Shown: piece by piece, positions 27,255 through 36,641 of the stretch
How positions within the stretch are numbered: the first letter of the stretch is position 1
Layout: each line of letters begins with the position of its first letter
Origin: Boseongicola aestuarii
GTDB lineage: Bacteria; Pseudomonadota; Alphaproteobacteria; Rhodobacterales; Rhodobacteraceae
Length of the DNA: 64,000 nucleotides
Direction: 5' to 3'
Assembly: GCF_900184815.1 (NCBI RefSeq)
Contig: NZ_FXXQ01000002.1
Location: 483,283 to 547,282 of the forward strand
Notes under the pieces: generated by a model
The model's database searches: none
Told to the model about the DNA's origin: nothing
Seen by the model: only the letters and a program-made list of their open reading frames with translations
Made by a program: the position numbers and the translations under genes

Positions 27255-27935
27255 CTAGCTCCAGGGGATCAGCGCAGCAGACGTCGCGTCGGGAGGCGCA
27301 AGCCCTTCCTCCCGCTCGCAAAGATATCGAAACGCCGTGACGGCAGGCCCCGAAACCGTATCAACGGCAGACCACAAACGCCCGGCTTCCCGTGCGTCCA
27401 CTTCGGACAGAATGGCAGCCATCAGCGCACGTTCGCCGCTTCCATCCAGAACGGACAGGACAGCATCGCGCGAAACCCTGAGACAATCGACGTGCTTCAA
27501 AGCTGGATCAAGCTCAACCCGACCGGCAAGCTCGGCCACCCGAAACCCGTTCATCAATGCCGCGCGCAGGGGCGGATCGGCCAGAACATATTGCGCCTGA
27601 AACGCGTTCCAGTTCCAAAACAACGTATCCGGAGGATCATCGGCCTGAAGCATATCCGACAGCGCCAGCGCGGTAGCGAAAATGAACGTCGGAAAATCCT
27701 CGTCCGGCAGAGCAGCCGCCAACAGAACCGAGGGATGAACTTCGAAGTCATCGGGGTGCCGGAACCTGACACCGTCCGCGACAATGCGCTCTATCATACG
27801 ATCTCCATCCTCGACCGAGGTCGGAAAGCCGGCAATCAGCCGTGATCGTGTTTCTTCAGGCGTGTGACGGATCAATGACCGTAGATCGCCAATCGCCTGG
27901 CGCGTGCGGAAAACATCCGCTGAACTCGTAAACAT
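27255..27935 (-). CDS. Unknown protein between dapD and dapE
   Basis: 226 residues, soluble and mainly helical by composition, with no signal peptide or membrane segment. Distinct stretches are RSLIRHTPEETRSRLIAGFPTSVEDGDRMIERIVADGVRFR, ALPDEDFPTFIFATALALSDMLQADDPPDTLFWNWNAFQAQYVLAD and VSRDAVLSVLDGSGERALMAAILSEVDAREAGRLWSAVDTVSG. I do not recognise a family. The frame is free of stops and has codon use like its neighbours, so it is real. It is 39 bases upstream of the next small gene and about 194 bases from dapD. Confidence 0.75.
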   Translation of the reverse strand: MFTSSADVFRTRQAIGDLRSLIRHTPEETRSRLIAGFPTSVEDGDRMIERIVADGVRFRHPDDFEVHPSVLLAAALPDEDFPTFIFATALALSDMLQADDPPDTLFWNWNAFQAQYVLADPPLRAALMNGFRVAELAGRVELDPALKHVDCLRVSRDAVLSVLDGSGERALMAAILSEVDAREAGRLWSAVDTVSGPAVTAFRYLCEREEGLAPPDATSAALIPWS

Positions 27936-28065
27936 GTCTCAAACGTACCCGCAATACGTGTTCACATCACGGCAAGCGCAGGGCATTTCGGGGTTAATAC
28001 CACGACCACGCGGCAGATTTTCGGGTCCGGAAATTCCTCGGGGGGTGAATTTGCCGAATGGCAAA

Positions 28066-28085
28066 GAGGGGGCCGAAAGCCCCCC
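28066..28085 (-). terminator. GC-rich hairpin downstream of dapD
   Basis: GGGGGC (28068-28073) pairs with GCCCCC (28079-28084) around loop CGAAA. On the minus strand it is followed by TCTTTGCC. It lies 45 bases after the dapD stop and is a plausible terminator, although the T-tract is weak. Confidence 0.55.
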
Positions 28086-28129
28086 CCCGTCTTCAAAGAG
28101 TCGAATGCGCCGCAAGGCGCTCAACTGGA

Positions 28130-28957
28130 TCAGTCGCGCAGCAGTTCGTTGATGCCGGTCTTCGAGCGCGTGCGCTCGTCCACGCGTTTCACGATCACCG
28201 CACAATAAAGGTTGACCCCGTTCTTCGAAGGCATCGACCCGGCCACGACGACCGAATACGGTGGCACTTCGCCATACATCACTTCACCTGTTTCACGATC
28301 AACGATCTTGGTGGACTGTCCGATGAACACGCCCATGCCCAGAACCGAGCCTTCGCGCACAATGCAGCCTTCGACAACTTCGGACCGCGCACCGATAAAG
28401 CAATTGTCCTCGATGATCGTCGGACCCGCCTGCATAGGCTCCAACACGCCGCCAATACCGACACCGCCCGAAAGATGCACGTTCTTGCCGATCTGCGCGC
28501 AAGACCCGACCGTTGCCCATGTGTCGACCATCGTGCCGGTGTCCACATAAGCGCCAAGGTTCACAAACGATGGCATCAGCACCACGCCCGGCGCGATATA
28601 GGCCGATTTGCGCACCACACAGTTCGGCACCGCGCGAAAGCCCGCCGCGCCCCATTCGGCGTCGCCCCAGTCCTTCCACTTGCTGTCGACCTTGTCCCAC
28701 CAGGCACCACCCTGAGCGGACCCGGTTTGACGCTCCATGTCTTTCAGTCGGAACCCCAGCAACACGGCCTTTTTCGCCCACTGATTCACATGCCAGACCC
28801 CGTCCTCCCCACGCTCGGCCACGCGCAAAGTGCCGCCGTCCAGCGCGTTCAGCGTGTCTTCGATCGCCTCGCGTGTTTCACCGGTGGTGGCCGGTGTGAT
28901 CTGATCGCGCGATTCCCACGCGCTTTCGATGGCGGCTTCAAGCTGAGCGTTGGACAT
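28130..28957 (-). CDS. dapD: 2,3,4,5-tetrahydropyridine-2,6-dicarboxylate N-succinyltransferase
   Basis: 275 residues, full length. A helical N-terminal domain ([24 protein letters not shown]) precedes a left-handed beta-helix with hexapeptide repeats ([85 protein letters not shown], shown here in parts). It succinylates tetrahydrodipicolinate in the lysine/diaminopimelate pathway, giving the precursor later acted on by DapE. GGGGAAAA lies upstream of the ATG. It has its own promoter region, and a hairpin at 28066-28085 lies downstream. Confidence 0.96.
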   Translation of the reverse strand: MSNAQLEAAIESAWESRDQITPATTGETREAIEDTLNALDGGTLRVAERGEDGVWHVNQWAKKAVLLGFRLKDMERQTGSAQGGAWWDKVDSKWKDWGDAEWGAAGFRAVPNCVVRKSAYIAPGVVLMPSFVNLGAYVDTGTMVDTWATVGSCAQIGKNVHLSGGVGIGGVLEPMQAGPTIIEDNCFIGARSEVVEGCIVREGSVLGMGVFIGQSTKIVDRETGEVMYGEVPPYSVVVAGSMPSKNGVNLYCAVIVKRVDERTRSKTGINELLRD

Positions 28958-29018
28958 GTGTTTTCCCCTTGGACCTGACGTTGACGCGCCATGTAGCGCT
29001 AAGCCGGCGAAAGGGCAA

Positions 29019-29945
29019 TCAGTCGAACGGACCGGGTGCCGGATTTGCCCCGCAAACCAGCACGCCGACGCTTTCCTTGGTGACGGGCCGATACGCTCCG
29101 GAAATCAGCGCCGCCAGCGCCGTCGCCCCCGCCGGTTCGACCCATTGACGACAGACCCGCCACAAAAGCCGCTGCGCCTCGGCAATCGCGTCATCGTTGA
29201 CCAGCACCGTCTCAACCTGATGCTCGACCGCCAGATCAAAGCAAAGCTGCCCTATCCGCCGCGCGCCCAGCGCGTTTGCCGCAATCCCGCCTACCTCGAC
29301 ATCCACAGGCGCACCCGCCTCCAAGGCCGCGTGCAGTGTCGGCGCTCGTTCGGGTTCAACCGCGACAATATCCTTGCGCCCCTCCAGCCACGCCAGCGCG
29401 CCACCGATCAGCCCACCACCACCAACAGCGATCAGAACCGTGTGCGAGGCCAAATACTGCGCTTCCCATTCGCGCATGACCGCCCCCTGCCCTGCCAAAG
29501 TCTTGGGTGAATCGTAGGCGTGAATTTGCATAGCACCGGTCTCGGCCTCGAACGCCTGCGCCAACGCAAGAGCCTCCGCATATTGCCCCGGCACCACGTG
29601 CAAATCAGCCCCGGTTTCGCGGATCAGCGCGATTTTCGACGCCCCTGCCACCTCCGGCACGAAGATCGTCGCCTTGTGCCCAAGTTTTCCCGCCGCATAG
29701 GCCACCGCCGCTCCGTGATTACCACCCGACGCCGCAACAACGCCCGCTCCGGGAACGTCCGATGTCAAAAGCGTGTTGAACGCACCGCGCACCTTGAAAC
29801 TTCCGGTCAACTGCGTGTTTTCAAGCTTCAACTCGATGATGCGCCCGTCAATCAGTGCATGGCTTTCCAAGACCGGCGTGCGATGAACATAGGGCTCAAT
29901 GCGGTCACCCGCATTGGCAATCTCTTTCGGGGTCGGTGCCTGCAT
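29019..29945 (-). CDS. Threonine/serine dehydratase (PLP fold type II)
   Basis: 308 residues. The PLP lysine is in [11 protein letters not shown] (about residue 50), the phosphate loop includes [16 protein letters not shown], and the glycine-rich cofactor motif is [30 protein letters not shown] and C-terminal [11 protein letters not shown] are typical of the threonine dehydratase / serine racemase group. It deaminates L-Thr or L-Ser to 2-oxo acids. It lacks a C-terminal regulatory ACT domain, so it is a short catabolic-type enzyme. I start at 29945 behind GAGTGAG; a longer reading to 29990 is less likely. Confidence 0.88.
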   Translation of the reverse strand: MQAPTPKEIANAGDRIEPYVHRTPVLESHALIDGRIIELKLENTQLTGSFKVRGAFNTLLTSDVPGAGVVAASGGNHGAAVAYAAGKLGHKATIFVPEVAGASKIALIRETGADLHVVPGQYAEALALAQAFEAETGAMQIHAYDSPKTLAGQGAVMREWEAQYLASHTVLIAVGGGGLIGGALAWLEGRKDIVAVEPERAPTLHAALEAGAPVDVEVGGIAANALGARRIGQLCFDLAVEHQVETVLVNDDAIAEAQRLLWRVCRQWVEPAGATALAALISGAYRPVTKESVGVLVCGANPAPGPFD

Positions 29946-30022
29946 TGCAACACTCACTCGGGATTGGACAAGTTGCGCCCTTCCTGCCATGCAAAAGGAC
30001 CGGGTAACAAGGAGCCGCCTTC

Positions 30023-30868
30023 ATGATGGACGACCAGCGCCGCCGCTTTCGCGATGCACATCAGGATATCGAAACAGCCAAGGGCATACCCGACACGCCG
30101 CAGACGCGCTCGCCGTCCTATACGCTGGCCTTTGCAGACCCCGATTTCCTGTGCCGCGATGAACTGCGCCCCGTCCGCTTGCAGCTTGAATTGCTGAAAC
30201 CCGAGATGCTGATGGAGGAATACGGCGTCAAATCGACGGTTGTCTTGTTTGGCGGCGCACGCATTCCCGATCCGGCAAACAAGGATCAGGCCCGCACCAA
30301 GACGCTTGCCGATCTGTCGTCACACTATGACGAAGCCCGCAAGTTCGCGCGCATTATCACCGAACGGTCGATGGCCGAAGGCAAGGGCGAGAACATCATC
30401 GTCACGGGCGGTGGCCCGGGCGTGATGGAGGCCGGAAACCGCGGCGCGGAAGACGCAGGCGGTGTGTCGATCGGTCTGAACATCGTCCTGCCGCACGAGC
30501 AGGCCCCGAACCGCTATGTCACGCCGGAACTAGCGTTCAATTTCCACTACTTCGGCATCCGCAAGATGCATTTCCTGATGCGCGCCGCCGCAATCGCTGT
30601 GTTTCCGGGCGGCTTCGGCACCTTGGATGAATTGTTCGAGTCGCTGACGCTGATCCAGACGGGCCGGATGGAGCGCGTGCCGTTTCTGCTGTTCGGTCGT
30701 ACATTCTGGGAAACGATCATCAACTGGGACGCACTGGCCGACGCCGGGACAATTTCAGCGGACGATATCGACCTGTTTCGCTTTGTAGACACGGCGGACG
30801 AGGCGATCGAAGTTCTGGACAACTGGCACCTCCCCACGACCAAGCGCGATGGAATCCCGGGGCGCTGA
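30023..30868 (+). CDS. LOG family protein (TIGR00730, lysine decarboxylase-like fold)
   Basis: 281 residues. The Rossmann-like LOG domain is marked by STVVLFGGARIPDP, IIVTGGGPGVMEAGNRGAEDAGG and the active-site motif FPGGFGTLDELFE (PGGxGTxxE). LOG proteins hydrolyse cytokinin/nucleotide monophosphates to the free base and ribose 5-phosphate, and this long form has an extra N-terminal segment of about 65 residues. AAGGAG lies 8 bases before the ATG (a second ATG follows directly). It is divergent from the dehydratase. Confidence 0.88.
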   Translation: MMDDQRRRFRDAHQDIETAKGIPDTPQTRSPSYTLAFADPDFLCRDELRPVRLQLELLKPEMLMEEYGVKSTVVLFGGARIPDPANKDQARTKTLADLSSHYDEARKFARIITERSMAEGKGENIIVTGGGPGVMEAGNRGAEDAGGVSIGLNIVLPHEQAPNRYVTPELAFNFHYFGIRKMHFLMRAAAIAVFPGGFGTLDELFESLTLIQTGRMERVPFLLFGRTFWETIINWDALADAGTISADDIDLFRFVDTADEAIEVLDNWHLPTTKRDGIPGR

Positions 30869-30931
30869 ATCCTTGCTTCTTGTTAGTGCGTGGTCCACGT
30901 TAAGATTGATTAAGGCAGAGGGGTTTCTGAA

Positions 30932-31171
30932 ATGAGTTTCATTGCATTTCTAATCGTTGGGGGCCTGGCAGGTTGGCTGGCATCCACCTTCATGAACAAA
31001 AGCCAGGGATTGTTGATGAACCTGATTGTCGGGATCATCGGCGCTTATGTGGGCGGGTTTCTGGGCAATCTCGTCGGCATTTCAGCCACCGGACTGGTCG
31101 GCAGCATTATAATGGCCACGGTTGGTGCCGTCGTTCTGCTGTGGGTCATCGGCAAGCTTAAGAAAGCTTAA
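30932..31171 (+). CDS. GlsB/YeaQ/YmgE family small membrane protein
   Basis: 79 residues with three hydrophobic glycine-rich helices: [39 protein letters not shown] and [21 protein letters not shown], ending in a basic KLKKA. This is the transglycosylase-associated (GlsB/YeaQ/YmgE) family linked to stress response; the function is not established. AGAGGGG precedes the ATG. Its stop overlaps that of the convergent rlmN by four bases. Confidence 0.92.
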   Translation: MSFIAFLIVGGLAGWLASTFMNKSQGLLMNLIVGIIGAYVGGFLGNLVGISATGLVGSIIMATVGAVVLLWVIGKLKKA

Positions 31172-32352
31172 CCCAGCCCCGCCTCAGCCGCGATTTCTTT
31201 ACGGGATTTGCGCGCGCGATCGGTGGCCGATTTCAACTGACCACAAGCCGCCATGATATCCTCGCCCCGCGGTGTGCGGATTGGCGAGGCATAGCCCGCC
31301 TTATAGATAATATCGGCGAACGCTTTGATCCGGCTCCAGTCCGAGCGCTCATAAGGCGCGCCGGGCCATTCGTTGAAGGGGATCAGGTTGATCTTCGCCG
31401 GGATGCCTTCGATCAGCTTGATCAGACGGCGCGCGTCCTCATCGCTGTCGTTCACGTCCTTCAGCATTACATATTCGAACGTGATCCGCTCGGAATTCGA
31501 GGCCTTGGGATAAGCCCGCAAGGCCTCGACAAGATCGGCAATCGGCCAGCGTTTGTTGATCGGAACCAGCTTGTCGCGGATCTCGTCCGTGGTGCCGTGA
31601 AAACTGATGGCCAGCATGCACCCGATCTCATCGGCGGTGCGCGCAATCTCGGGAACGACACCGCTTGTCGACAGCGTGATACGGCGGCGCGACAGGGATA
31701 TGCCTTCGCCATCCATGGCGATCTTCATGGCATCACGGACGTTTTCGAAGTTATACAGCGGCTCGCCCATGCCCATCAGGACGATGTTCGACAAACGTCG
31801 CGGCCCCGCGTCGCCCGTACCGGTACCGGGCGCGGGCCATTCGTCCAGATCGTCGCGCGCCACCATAATCTGACCGACGATCTCGCCCGCGGTCAGGTTG
31901 CGCACCAACTTCTGCGTGCCGGTGTGACAGAACGAACAGGTCAAAGTGCAACCGACCTGACTGGAGATACAAAGCGTGCCGCGGTCGGTTTCGGGGATAT
32001 AGACGACCTCGACCTCGTGGCCGCCTGCGATACGGACAAGATACTTTCGGGTGCCGTCCGCCGAGACATTGTGGCTGACGACCTCGGGAATTGCGACAAC
32101 GAAATGCTCGGCAAGTTTTGCGCGATAGTCCTTGGCGAGGTTCGTCATCTCTGCGAAATCCCGCACGCCCCAGTGGTAAATCCACTGCCAAAGCTGGTTC
32201 ACCCGCATCTTCGCCTGCTTTTCCGGCGTCCCGATGGCGATCAGCGCGTCTTTCAACTGCGGTCGCGTCAACCCGACAAGATTGATCGGACCCTCCGGCA
32301 TCTTGCGGGGGATCGTCAGAACATCTTGAGTGATCGGTGCATCAGCAGCCAT
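31168..32352 (-). CDS. rlmN: 23S rRNA (adenine(2503)-C(2))-methyltransferase RlmN
   Basis: 394 residues. The radical SAM cluster cysteines are in [15 protein letters not shown] (CxxxCxxC, about residue 135). The mono-radical [46 protein letters not shown] and C-terminal [14 protein letters not shown], whose Cys carries the methyl intermediate, are all present. It methylates A2503 of 23S rRNA and A37 of certain tRNAs. I start at 32352 (MAADAPITQ); the frame to 32385 has no better start. A copy of the dispersed repeat lies about 80 bases upstream. Confidence 0.96.
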   Translation of the reverse strand: MAADAPITQDVLTIPRKMPEGPINLVGLTRPQLKDALIAIGTPEKQAKMRVNQLWQWIYHWGVRDFAEMTNLAKDYRAKLAEHFVVAIPEVVSHNVSADGTRKYLVRIAGGHEVEVVYIPETDRGTLCISSQVGCTLTCSFCHTGTQKLVRNLTAGEIVGQIMVARDDLDEWPAPGTGTGDAGPRRLSNIVLMGMGEPLYNFENVRDAMKIAMDGEGISLSRRRITLSTSGVVPEIARTADEIGCMLAISFHGTTDEIRDKLVPINKRWPIADLVEALRAYPKASNSERITFEYVMLKDVNDSDEDARRLIKLIEGIPAKINLIPFNEWPGAPYERSDWSRIKAFADIIYKAGYASPIRTPRGEDIMAACGQLKSATDRARKSRKEIAAEAGLG

Positions 32353-32430
32353 GGCGCGGACCTTTTTTCGGATCAAGACGCGCATATAGGCGATCTTCGC
32401 GCCGAGTCCAAAGTTTTTTCTGCCTGCTGC

Positions 32431-32466
32431 GTGGCGCCATTTGGATATTTAAGAACAGAAGAAACG
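32431..32466 (+). repeat. Dispersed intergenic repeat, copy 4 (variant type)
   Basis: GCGTGGCGCC precedes TTTGGATATTTAAGAACAGA and AGAAAC. It differs from copies 1-3 by TTTAAG instead of TTTTGA, and it lacks the strong hairpin. It resembles copy 8 closely, including an AT-rich tail with TTAATNAAATTG. It lies upstream of the rlmN start. Confidence 0.6.
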
Positions 32467-32575
32467 CAATCTTAATAAAATTGAACTCATTTTGACGGGC
32501 GGTACAGGCAGGGATGCCGATGACCGTAACAGGAGAAGCTCCCCGGCGGCGCTATGCCCCGGGGGGTCACTTCGG

Positions 32576-32600
32576 CTTCTTCTGTTTCAAAATATCCCCG
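32576..32600 (-). repeat. Dispersed intergenic repeat, copy 5
   Basis: On the minus strand: GGGGATATTTTGAAACAGAA followed by GAAG, then a GC-rich CCGAAG...CCCCCCGGGGC region. It lies just downstream of the ialB-like gene in that gene's direction of transcription. Confidence 0.7.
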
Positions 32601-32632
32601 CCGGAGGCAGCAAGACCGCCGACATTCGGCGA

Positions 32633-33160
32633 TCAGCCGGAGCAGCGCGCCTCGGCATCTTCAATCATCGCGGTCGCGCCCAAAAGCGAAAATGTGTCTT
32701 GGGTTTGCGTGCCACGCGACGAACGCGCCGTAAGCACTGCGTTGGCACCACGCTTCATGGCCGTGACGATCTTAGCGTCGTCGGCGGGTGTTGCCGGCCA
32801 GGCGTATTCACCTTCTGTGAACAGCTCGTACGATGATCCAGCCACTTCCATCGTCACGGTCGAACCTTCCGCAAAAGGGTAGCCACCTGTGAAGCTGACT
32901 TCGCCCGCGATGTTTTGCGCGGGACGATACGTGACGAACAGCAGGATATCGCCGCGCCGCACCGAAACGGTGCGTCCGTCGCGCGTATTGACTGTTTCTT
33001 TCGGCGCGGTGACGGCCCAGCATTCCTTTGGGTCATCTCCTTCGAAGACCGCCCAGTCCGTGTCTGCCGCGACGCGGTTGGTGACTTCCTGCGCCATGGC
33101 ACCGTTGGTCGCCATGACGAGAATACTTGCTGTGAGGATCGCTTTGAATGCTGCTGTCAT
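32633..33160 (-). CDS. Invasion-associated locus B (IalB) family secreted protein
   Basis: 175 residues. A clear Sec signal peptide (KAILTASILVMATNGAMAQE, cleavage after AMA-Q about residue 24) is followed by the IalB domain: VAADTDWAVFEGDDPKECWAVTAPK, GDILLFVTYRPAQNIAGEVSFTGGYPF and ARSSRGTQTQDTFSLLGATAMIEDAEARC. IalB proteins are periplasmic or outer-membrane-associated and common in Rhodobacterales and Rhizobiales; outside Bartonella their function is unknown. Two cysteines (CWAV, ARC) may form a disulfide. The start at 33160 gives the signal peptide directly. Confidence 0.88.
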   Translation of the reverse strand: MTAAFKAILTASILVMATNGAMAQEVTNRVAADTDWAVFEGDDPKECWAVTAPKETVNTRDGRTVSVRRGDILLFVTYRPAQNIAGEVSFTGGYPFAEGSTVTMEVAGSSYELFTEGEYAWPATPADDAKIVTAMKRGANAVLTARSSRGTQTQDTFSLLGATAMIEDAEARCSG

Positions 33161-33319
33161 AGTCTCTGCCTTTTGCCCGTTGCACCCGCGCGCGCCCGTT
33201 TTTGCCGGCGTCGGCTGGTCGAAATGCCCCTTATCAATGGCGCATGAATAGCGTATCTCGGCGCAAAGATGGAACCCCCTGCGGCGGAAATTTGCCGTGA
33301 CAAAATCGCGAGGTGTGTG

Positions 33320-34312
33320 ATGTCGGATCCGGTCCTTTTGGTCGAAGCCACGCGCGGGCCGTTTGTGGAGTCCCGCCACATCGGTCACGCCGTGATTTCG
33401 CGCGCTGATGGCACGATCGTCGAAAGCTGGGGCAACCCCGATGAACTGGTTTTCGCGCGGTCGGCAGCCAAGGTGTTACAGGCTTTGCCGCTGGTCGAAA
33501 GCGGCGCAAGCGCCGGCCTGTCATCGCAGCAACTGGCACTTGCCTGCGCAAGTCACTTGGCGGAATGGCGTCACATTGCTCGGGTTCGGGGTTGGTTGGC
33601 GGATCTCGGGCTAGATGAACACGCCTTGTATTGTGGGCCTCAGGCGTCGCGCGACGAACAACTTGCCGAAGATATGATCCGCGAGGGCGAACCGGTCACG
33701 CCTGCGTTCAACTGGTGTTCGGGAAAGCATTCCGGCTTTTTGACCGTGGCAAGGCATCTGGGGGTCTCGCTTGACTATGTCGACATCGACAATCCAGTGC
33801 AAAAGGCCGTTCGCGAGGCGTTCGAGGATATGACTGGCGATGTCAGTCCGGGGTTTGGCTTCGACGGGTGCTCGGCACCGAACTTTGTGTCCCGTCTGAG
33901 CGGTATGGCGGCGGCCATGGCCCGTGTTGCGGCAGCGGATGGGAAGTCGGATGTGCGCAGCCGGGCGGCGGTAACGTTGCGCGATGCAATGCTTGCGCAT
34001 CCCGAAATGGTGGCCGGCAGTGGTCGGCTTGATACGGAATTGGTCAGAGTTGCGAAAGAGCCTGTGGTGCTGAAGTCCGGCGCCGACGGGTTTTATGTGG
34101 CGGTTCTACCCAAGCAGAAACTGGGGGTCGCCTTGAAGATTGCGGGGGGCGCGGACCCGGGCGCGATGGTTGCGATCACGGCCCTGATGGTGCGGCTTGG
34201 CGTCTTGGACGCCGCCAATCCGGTGGTCCGGCGGTTCTTGACGCCGAAAATCATGAACTGGGCCGGGCTGGAAGTTGGCGGGCTGCGGCCTGCTGCCGGA
34301 TTGGTGGGCTGA
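33320..34312 (+). CDS. Asparaginase (AnsA/COG4448 type)
   Basis: 330 residues of the L-asparaginase II family of rhizobial/Bacillus type, unrelated to the classic two-domain asparaginases. Landmarks are VEATRGPFVESRHIGHAVISRADGTIVESWG, PRSAAKVLQALPLVESGA (here FARSAAKVLQALPLVESGA), SHLAEWRHIARVRGWLADLGLDE, FNWCSGKHSGFLTVARHLG, FGFDGCSAPNFVSRLSGMA and VAGSGRLDTELVR. These include the Ser-Lys-type catalytic residues of the family. It converts L-Asn to L-Asp and ammonia. The ATG at 33320 starts the conserved region; the frame extends 17 codons upstream. Confidence 0.9.
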   Translation: MSDPVLLVEATRGPFVESRHIGHAVISRADGTIVESWGNPDELVFARSAAKVLQALPLVESGASAGLSSQQLALACASHLAEWRHIARVRGWLADLGLDEHALYCGPQASRDEQLAEDMIREGEPVTPAFNWCSGKHSGFLTVARHLGVSLDYVDIDNPVQKAVREAFEDMTGDVSPGFGFDGCSAPNFVSRLSGMAAAMARVAAADGKSDVRSRAAVTLRDAMLAHPEMVAGSGRLDTELVRVAKEPVVLKSGADGFYVAVLPKQKLGVALKIAGGADPGAMVAITALMVRLGVLDAANPVVRRFLTPKIMNWAGLEVGGLRPAAGLVG

Positions 34313-34313
34313 A

Positions 34314-34376
34314 GGGGGCTCTGCCCCCGGTCGCCTTTGGCGCCCTCCCCCCGGATTTTTTTAACCCAAAGAACAG
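34314..34376 (+). repeat. Dispersed intergenic repeat, copy 6
   Basis: Hairpin GGGGGC/GCCCCC (34314-34328, loop TCT), a second small stem GCC-TTT-GGC, then CCCCCCGGATTTTTTTAACC and CAAAGAACAG. It lies between the convergent asparaginase and serB genes, where it could also act as a bidirectional terminator. Confidence 0.65.
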
Positions 34377-35243
34377 TCAGACGAAGTCTGTCTTGGCATA
34401 GCCTTGCAGGAAGAGAAGGCTTGTGAGGTCGCCGTGGTTCACCTTGATCGGGGCCGCGGCAGCGACGGTGGGTTTGGCGTGAAGCGCAACGCCCATGCCG
34501 GCGCGGTGGATCATGGCGAGGTCATTTGCGCCATCTCCGACAGCGATGGCGTCTTCGGTTGTGATGTTCAGTCTTGCCGTGATGTCATTGAGCGCTTCGA
34601 CTTTGGCTTCCTGCCCGAGGATCGGGCGCTGGACCTTGCCGGAGAGGGTGTCTCCGTCCTCCAGCAGGGTATTGGCGCGGTTTTCATCAAAGCCGAGGCG
34701 GGCGGCGATGGCGGAAGTGAATTGCACGAAGCCACCAGAAACGAGGGCCGCGTAAGCGCCGTTGGCTTTCATGGTCTTGAGCAGGGTTTCGCCGCCGGGC
34801 GCGAGTGTTATGCGGGTTTCGAGGACCGATTTGATCACTGCGAGCGGCAGGCCTTTCAACAGACCGACGCGTTCGTCGATGGCAGCTTCGAAATCAAGCT
34901 CGCCGTTCATGGCTCGTGCGGTGATGTCGGCGACGCGCGCACCGACGCCGGCTTCGTCCGCCAGTTCGTCGATACATTCCTGACCGATCATCGTGCTGTC
35001 CATGTCGGCTATGAGAAGACGCTTTTTGCGGTTTGTCGCCGGAACGATATTCAGATCGACACCCATCTGGGCGATCTGCACGCGGACTTCCTCAAAGTTG
35101 GAAGGTGTTGATACAACTGGGAACTCCGCCGCCTCGTCTGGGGCGAGCCATTGTGCCGAGCCTGCGCCAAACGCGGTTTGAAGCGAGGTAACAAGCGCCG
35201 GATCAAGGCGACCGGGCGCGGCAAGGAGAGAAATGGCGTACAT
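34377..35243 (-). CDS. serB: Phosphoserine phosphatase
   Basis: 288 residues. The N-terminal part is ACT-like (MYAISLLAAPGRLDPALVTSLQTAFG), and the HAD domain starts at about residue 80 with IADMDSTMIGQECIDELADEAG (DxDST nucleophile motif). Further are LVSGGFVQFTSAIAARLGFDE (motif II) and AVGDGANDLAMIHRAGMGVALHAKP (motif III/IV). It catalyses the last step of serine synthesis. It is divergent from serC-serA, so all three pathway genes are together. I start at 35243, the conserved N-terminus; the frame to 35441 overlaps the serC leader. Confidence 0.95.
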   Translation of the reverse strand: MYAISLLAAPGRLDPALVTSLQTAFGAGSAQWLAPDEAAEFPVVSTPSNFEEVRVQIAQMGVDLNIVPATNRKKRLLIADMDSTMIGQECIDELADEAGVGARVADITARAMNGELDFEAAIDERVGLLKGLPLAVIKSVLETRITLAPGGETLLKTMKANGAYAALVSGGFVQFTSAIAARLGFDENRANTLLEDGDTLSGKVQRPILGQEAKVEALNDITARLNITTEDAIAVGDGANDLAMIHRAGMGVALHAKPTVAAAAPIKVNHGDLTSLLFLQGYAKTDFV

Positions 35244-35349
35244 GGGCAGCTCCGGGTTTCCGATGGTGAACATCCGTGTGCGGGTTGCGACGGTTTTTCG
35301 CCCTCTACCGTCATATTGGCGCTTGCGAAAGCCCTGATCGCGACGTAAT

Positions 35350-35405
35350 CCGATCCGCGGGACACCCCTCCCCAACGAGGGGCGCATATCTGTGAGGATA
35401 TTCAG
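35350..35405 (+). ncRNA. Candidate serC RNA motif in the serC-serA leader
   Basis: Directly before the serC start lie CGCGGGACA, a 6-bp hairpin CCCCTC/GAGGGG (35365-35382, loop CCCAAC), and a 5-bp hairpin ATATC/GATAT (35386-35401) that overlaps the GAGG ribosome-binding site. A conserved cis-regulatory 'serC' RNA has been described upstream of serC-serA operons in alphaproteobacteria. Position and hairpin layout fit; I am matching from memory, not by a covariance model. Confidence 0.55.
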
Positions 35406-35407
35406 AA

Positions 35408-36562
35408 ATGAATATAACGATTCCGGCAACGCGGCCGGCAAATCCGCGTTTTTCGTCTGGCCCTTGTGCCAAACCTCCTGTTTTTACTCTTGAAAATCTA
35501 AGCGACGCGCCTTTGGGCCGTTCGCATCGCGCGGCAGTTGGCAAAGCCAAGCTGAAGCTGGCGATAGACCAGAGCCGCCGTGTTCTGGGAGTGCCTGAGA
35601 ATTACCTCATCGGCATCGTGCCCGCATCCGATACAGGCGCGGTCGAAATGGCGATGTGGAACCTGCTTGGGCAGCGACCCGTCGAAATGCTGGCCTGGGA
35701 AAGCTTCGGAGCCGGCTGGGTCACGGATGCCGTGAAGCAGCTTAAACTGGACGCCGTGGTGCGCACCGCAGACTATGGCGAGATCGTTGATCTGGACGCC
35801 GTGGACTTCGACAAGGATGTGGTTTTCACGTGGAACGGCACCACCAGCGGTGTGCGGGTTCCTGCCGCGTTCGAAATCCCTGCCGACCGCGCGGGCCTGA
35901 CGATTTGCGATGCGACTTCTGCCGCTTTTGCGCAGGACCTGCCCTGGGATCGCTTGGATGTGGTGACCTATTCCTGGCAAAAAGTGCTGGGCGGCGAGGC
36001 CGCGCACGGCATGATCATTCTCAGCCCGCGCGCTGTGGAACGCCTTGAAACCTATACACCTTCCTGGCCTTTGCCGAAGATTTTCCGGTTGACCAAGGCC
36101 GGCAAGATCATTGGCGATATCTTTGAAGGCGCCACGATCAACACGCCGTCGATGCTGTGCGTCGAGGATTACCTGCAAGCCCTGAACTGGGCCGAGAGCG
36201 TTGACGGGCTGAAGGGTCTGATCGCGCGTGCCGACGCCAACGCAGCCGCAATCCATGCGTTTTGCGACAGCCGCGACTGGATCGCCAATCTGGCGGCGGA
36301 TCCGACGTTGCGGTCGAACACCAGCGTTTGCCTCAAGTTCACGGACACGCGCATCACCGATGGGGCGGCTTTTGCCAAGGCGGTTGCGAAACGGCTGGAA
36401 GCAGAAGGTGTGGCGCTGGACATCGGGGCGTATCGCGATGCGCCTGCGGGGCTGCGCATCTGGTGCGGTGCGACGGTGGAAACCAGCGATATCGAGGCGC
36501 TGATGCCATGGCTCGACTGGGCTTTCGAAACTGAAATCGCGGCGCTTCAAGCGGCGGCCTGA
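35408..36562 (+). CDS. serC: Phosphoserine aminotransferase
   Basis: 384 residues. It is the alphaproteobacterial form of SerC (class V aminotransferase), starting [26 protein letters not shown]. The PLP lysine is in [33 protein letters not shown] and [19 protein letters not shown] line the cofactor site. It makes 3-phosphoserine from 3-phosphohydroxypyruvate and glutamate. GAGG lies about 10 bases before the ATG, inside a predicted hairpin. serA follows after 79 bases in the same direction, and serB is divergent. Confidence 0.96.
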   Translation: MNITIPATRPANPRFSSGPCAKPPVFTLENLSDAPLGRSHRAAVGKAKLKLAIDQSRRVLGVPENYLIGIVPASDTGAVEMAMWNLLGQRPVEMLAWESFGAGWVTDAVKQLKLDAVVRTADYGEIVDLDAVDFDKDVVFTWNGTTSGVRVPAAFEIPADRAGLTICDATSAAFAQDLPWDRLDVVTYSWQKVLGGEAAHGMIILSPRAVERLETYTPSWPLPKIFRLTKAGKIIGDIFEGATINTPSMLCVEDYLQALNWAESVDGLKGLIARADANAAAIHAFCDSRDWIANLAADPTLRSNTSVCLKFTDTRITDGAAFAKAVAKRLEAEGVALDIGAYRDAPAGLRIWCGATVETSDIEALMPWLDWAFETEIAALQAAA

Positions 36563-36641
36563 CCTCAATTTTCGCGTGTCGGTGTGACGTCGGTTTAACG
36601 TCGGTATCACGTCGGTGCGCCCGTTCTATGGATTAACGAAA

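Noticed and set aside
28018..28050. Possible ninth copy of the dispersed repeat (CCGGAAATTCCTCGGGGGG)
   Set aside because: It lacks the GGATATTT and GAAGAAG parts; similarity is limited to GC-rich flanks.
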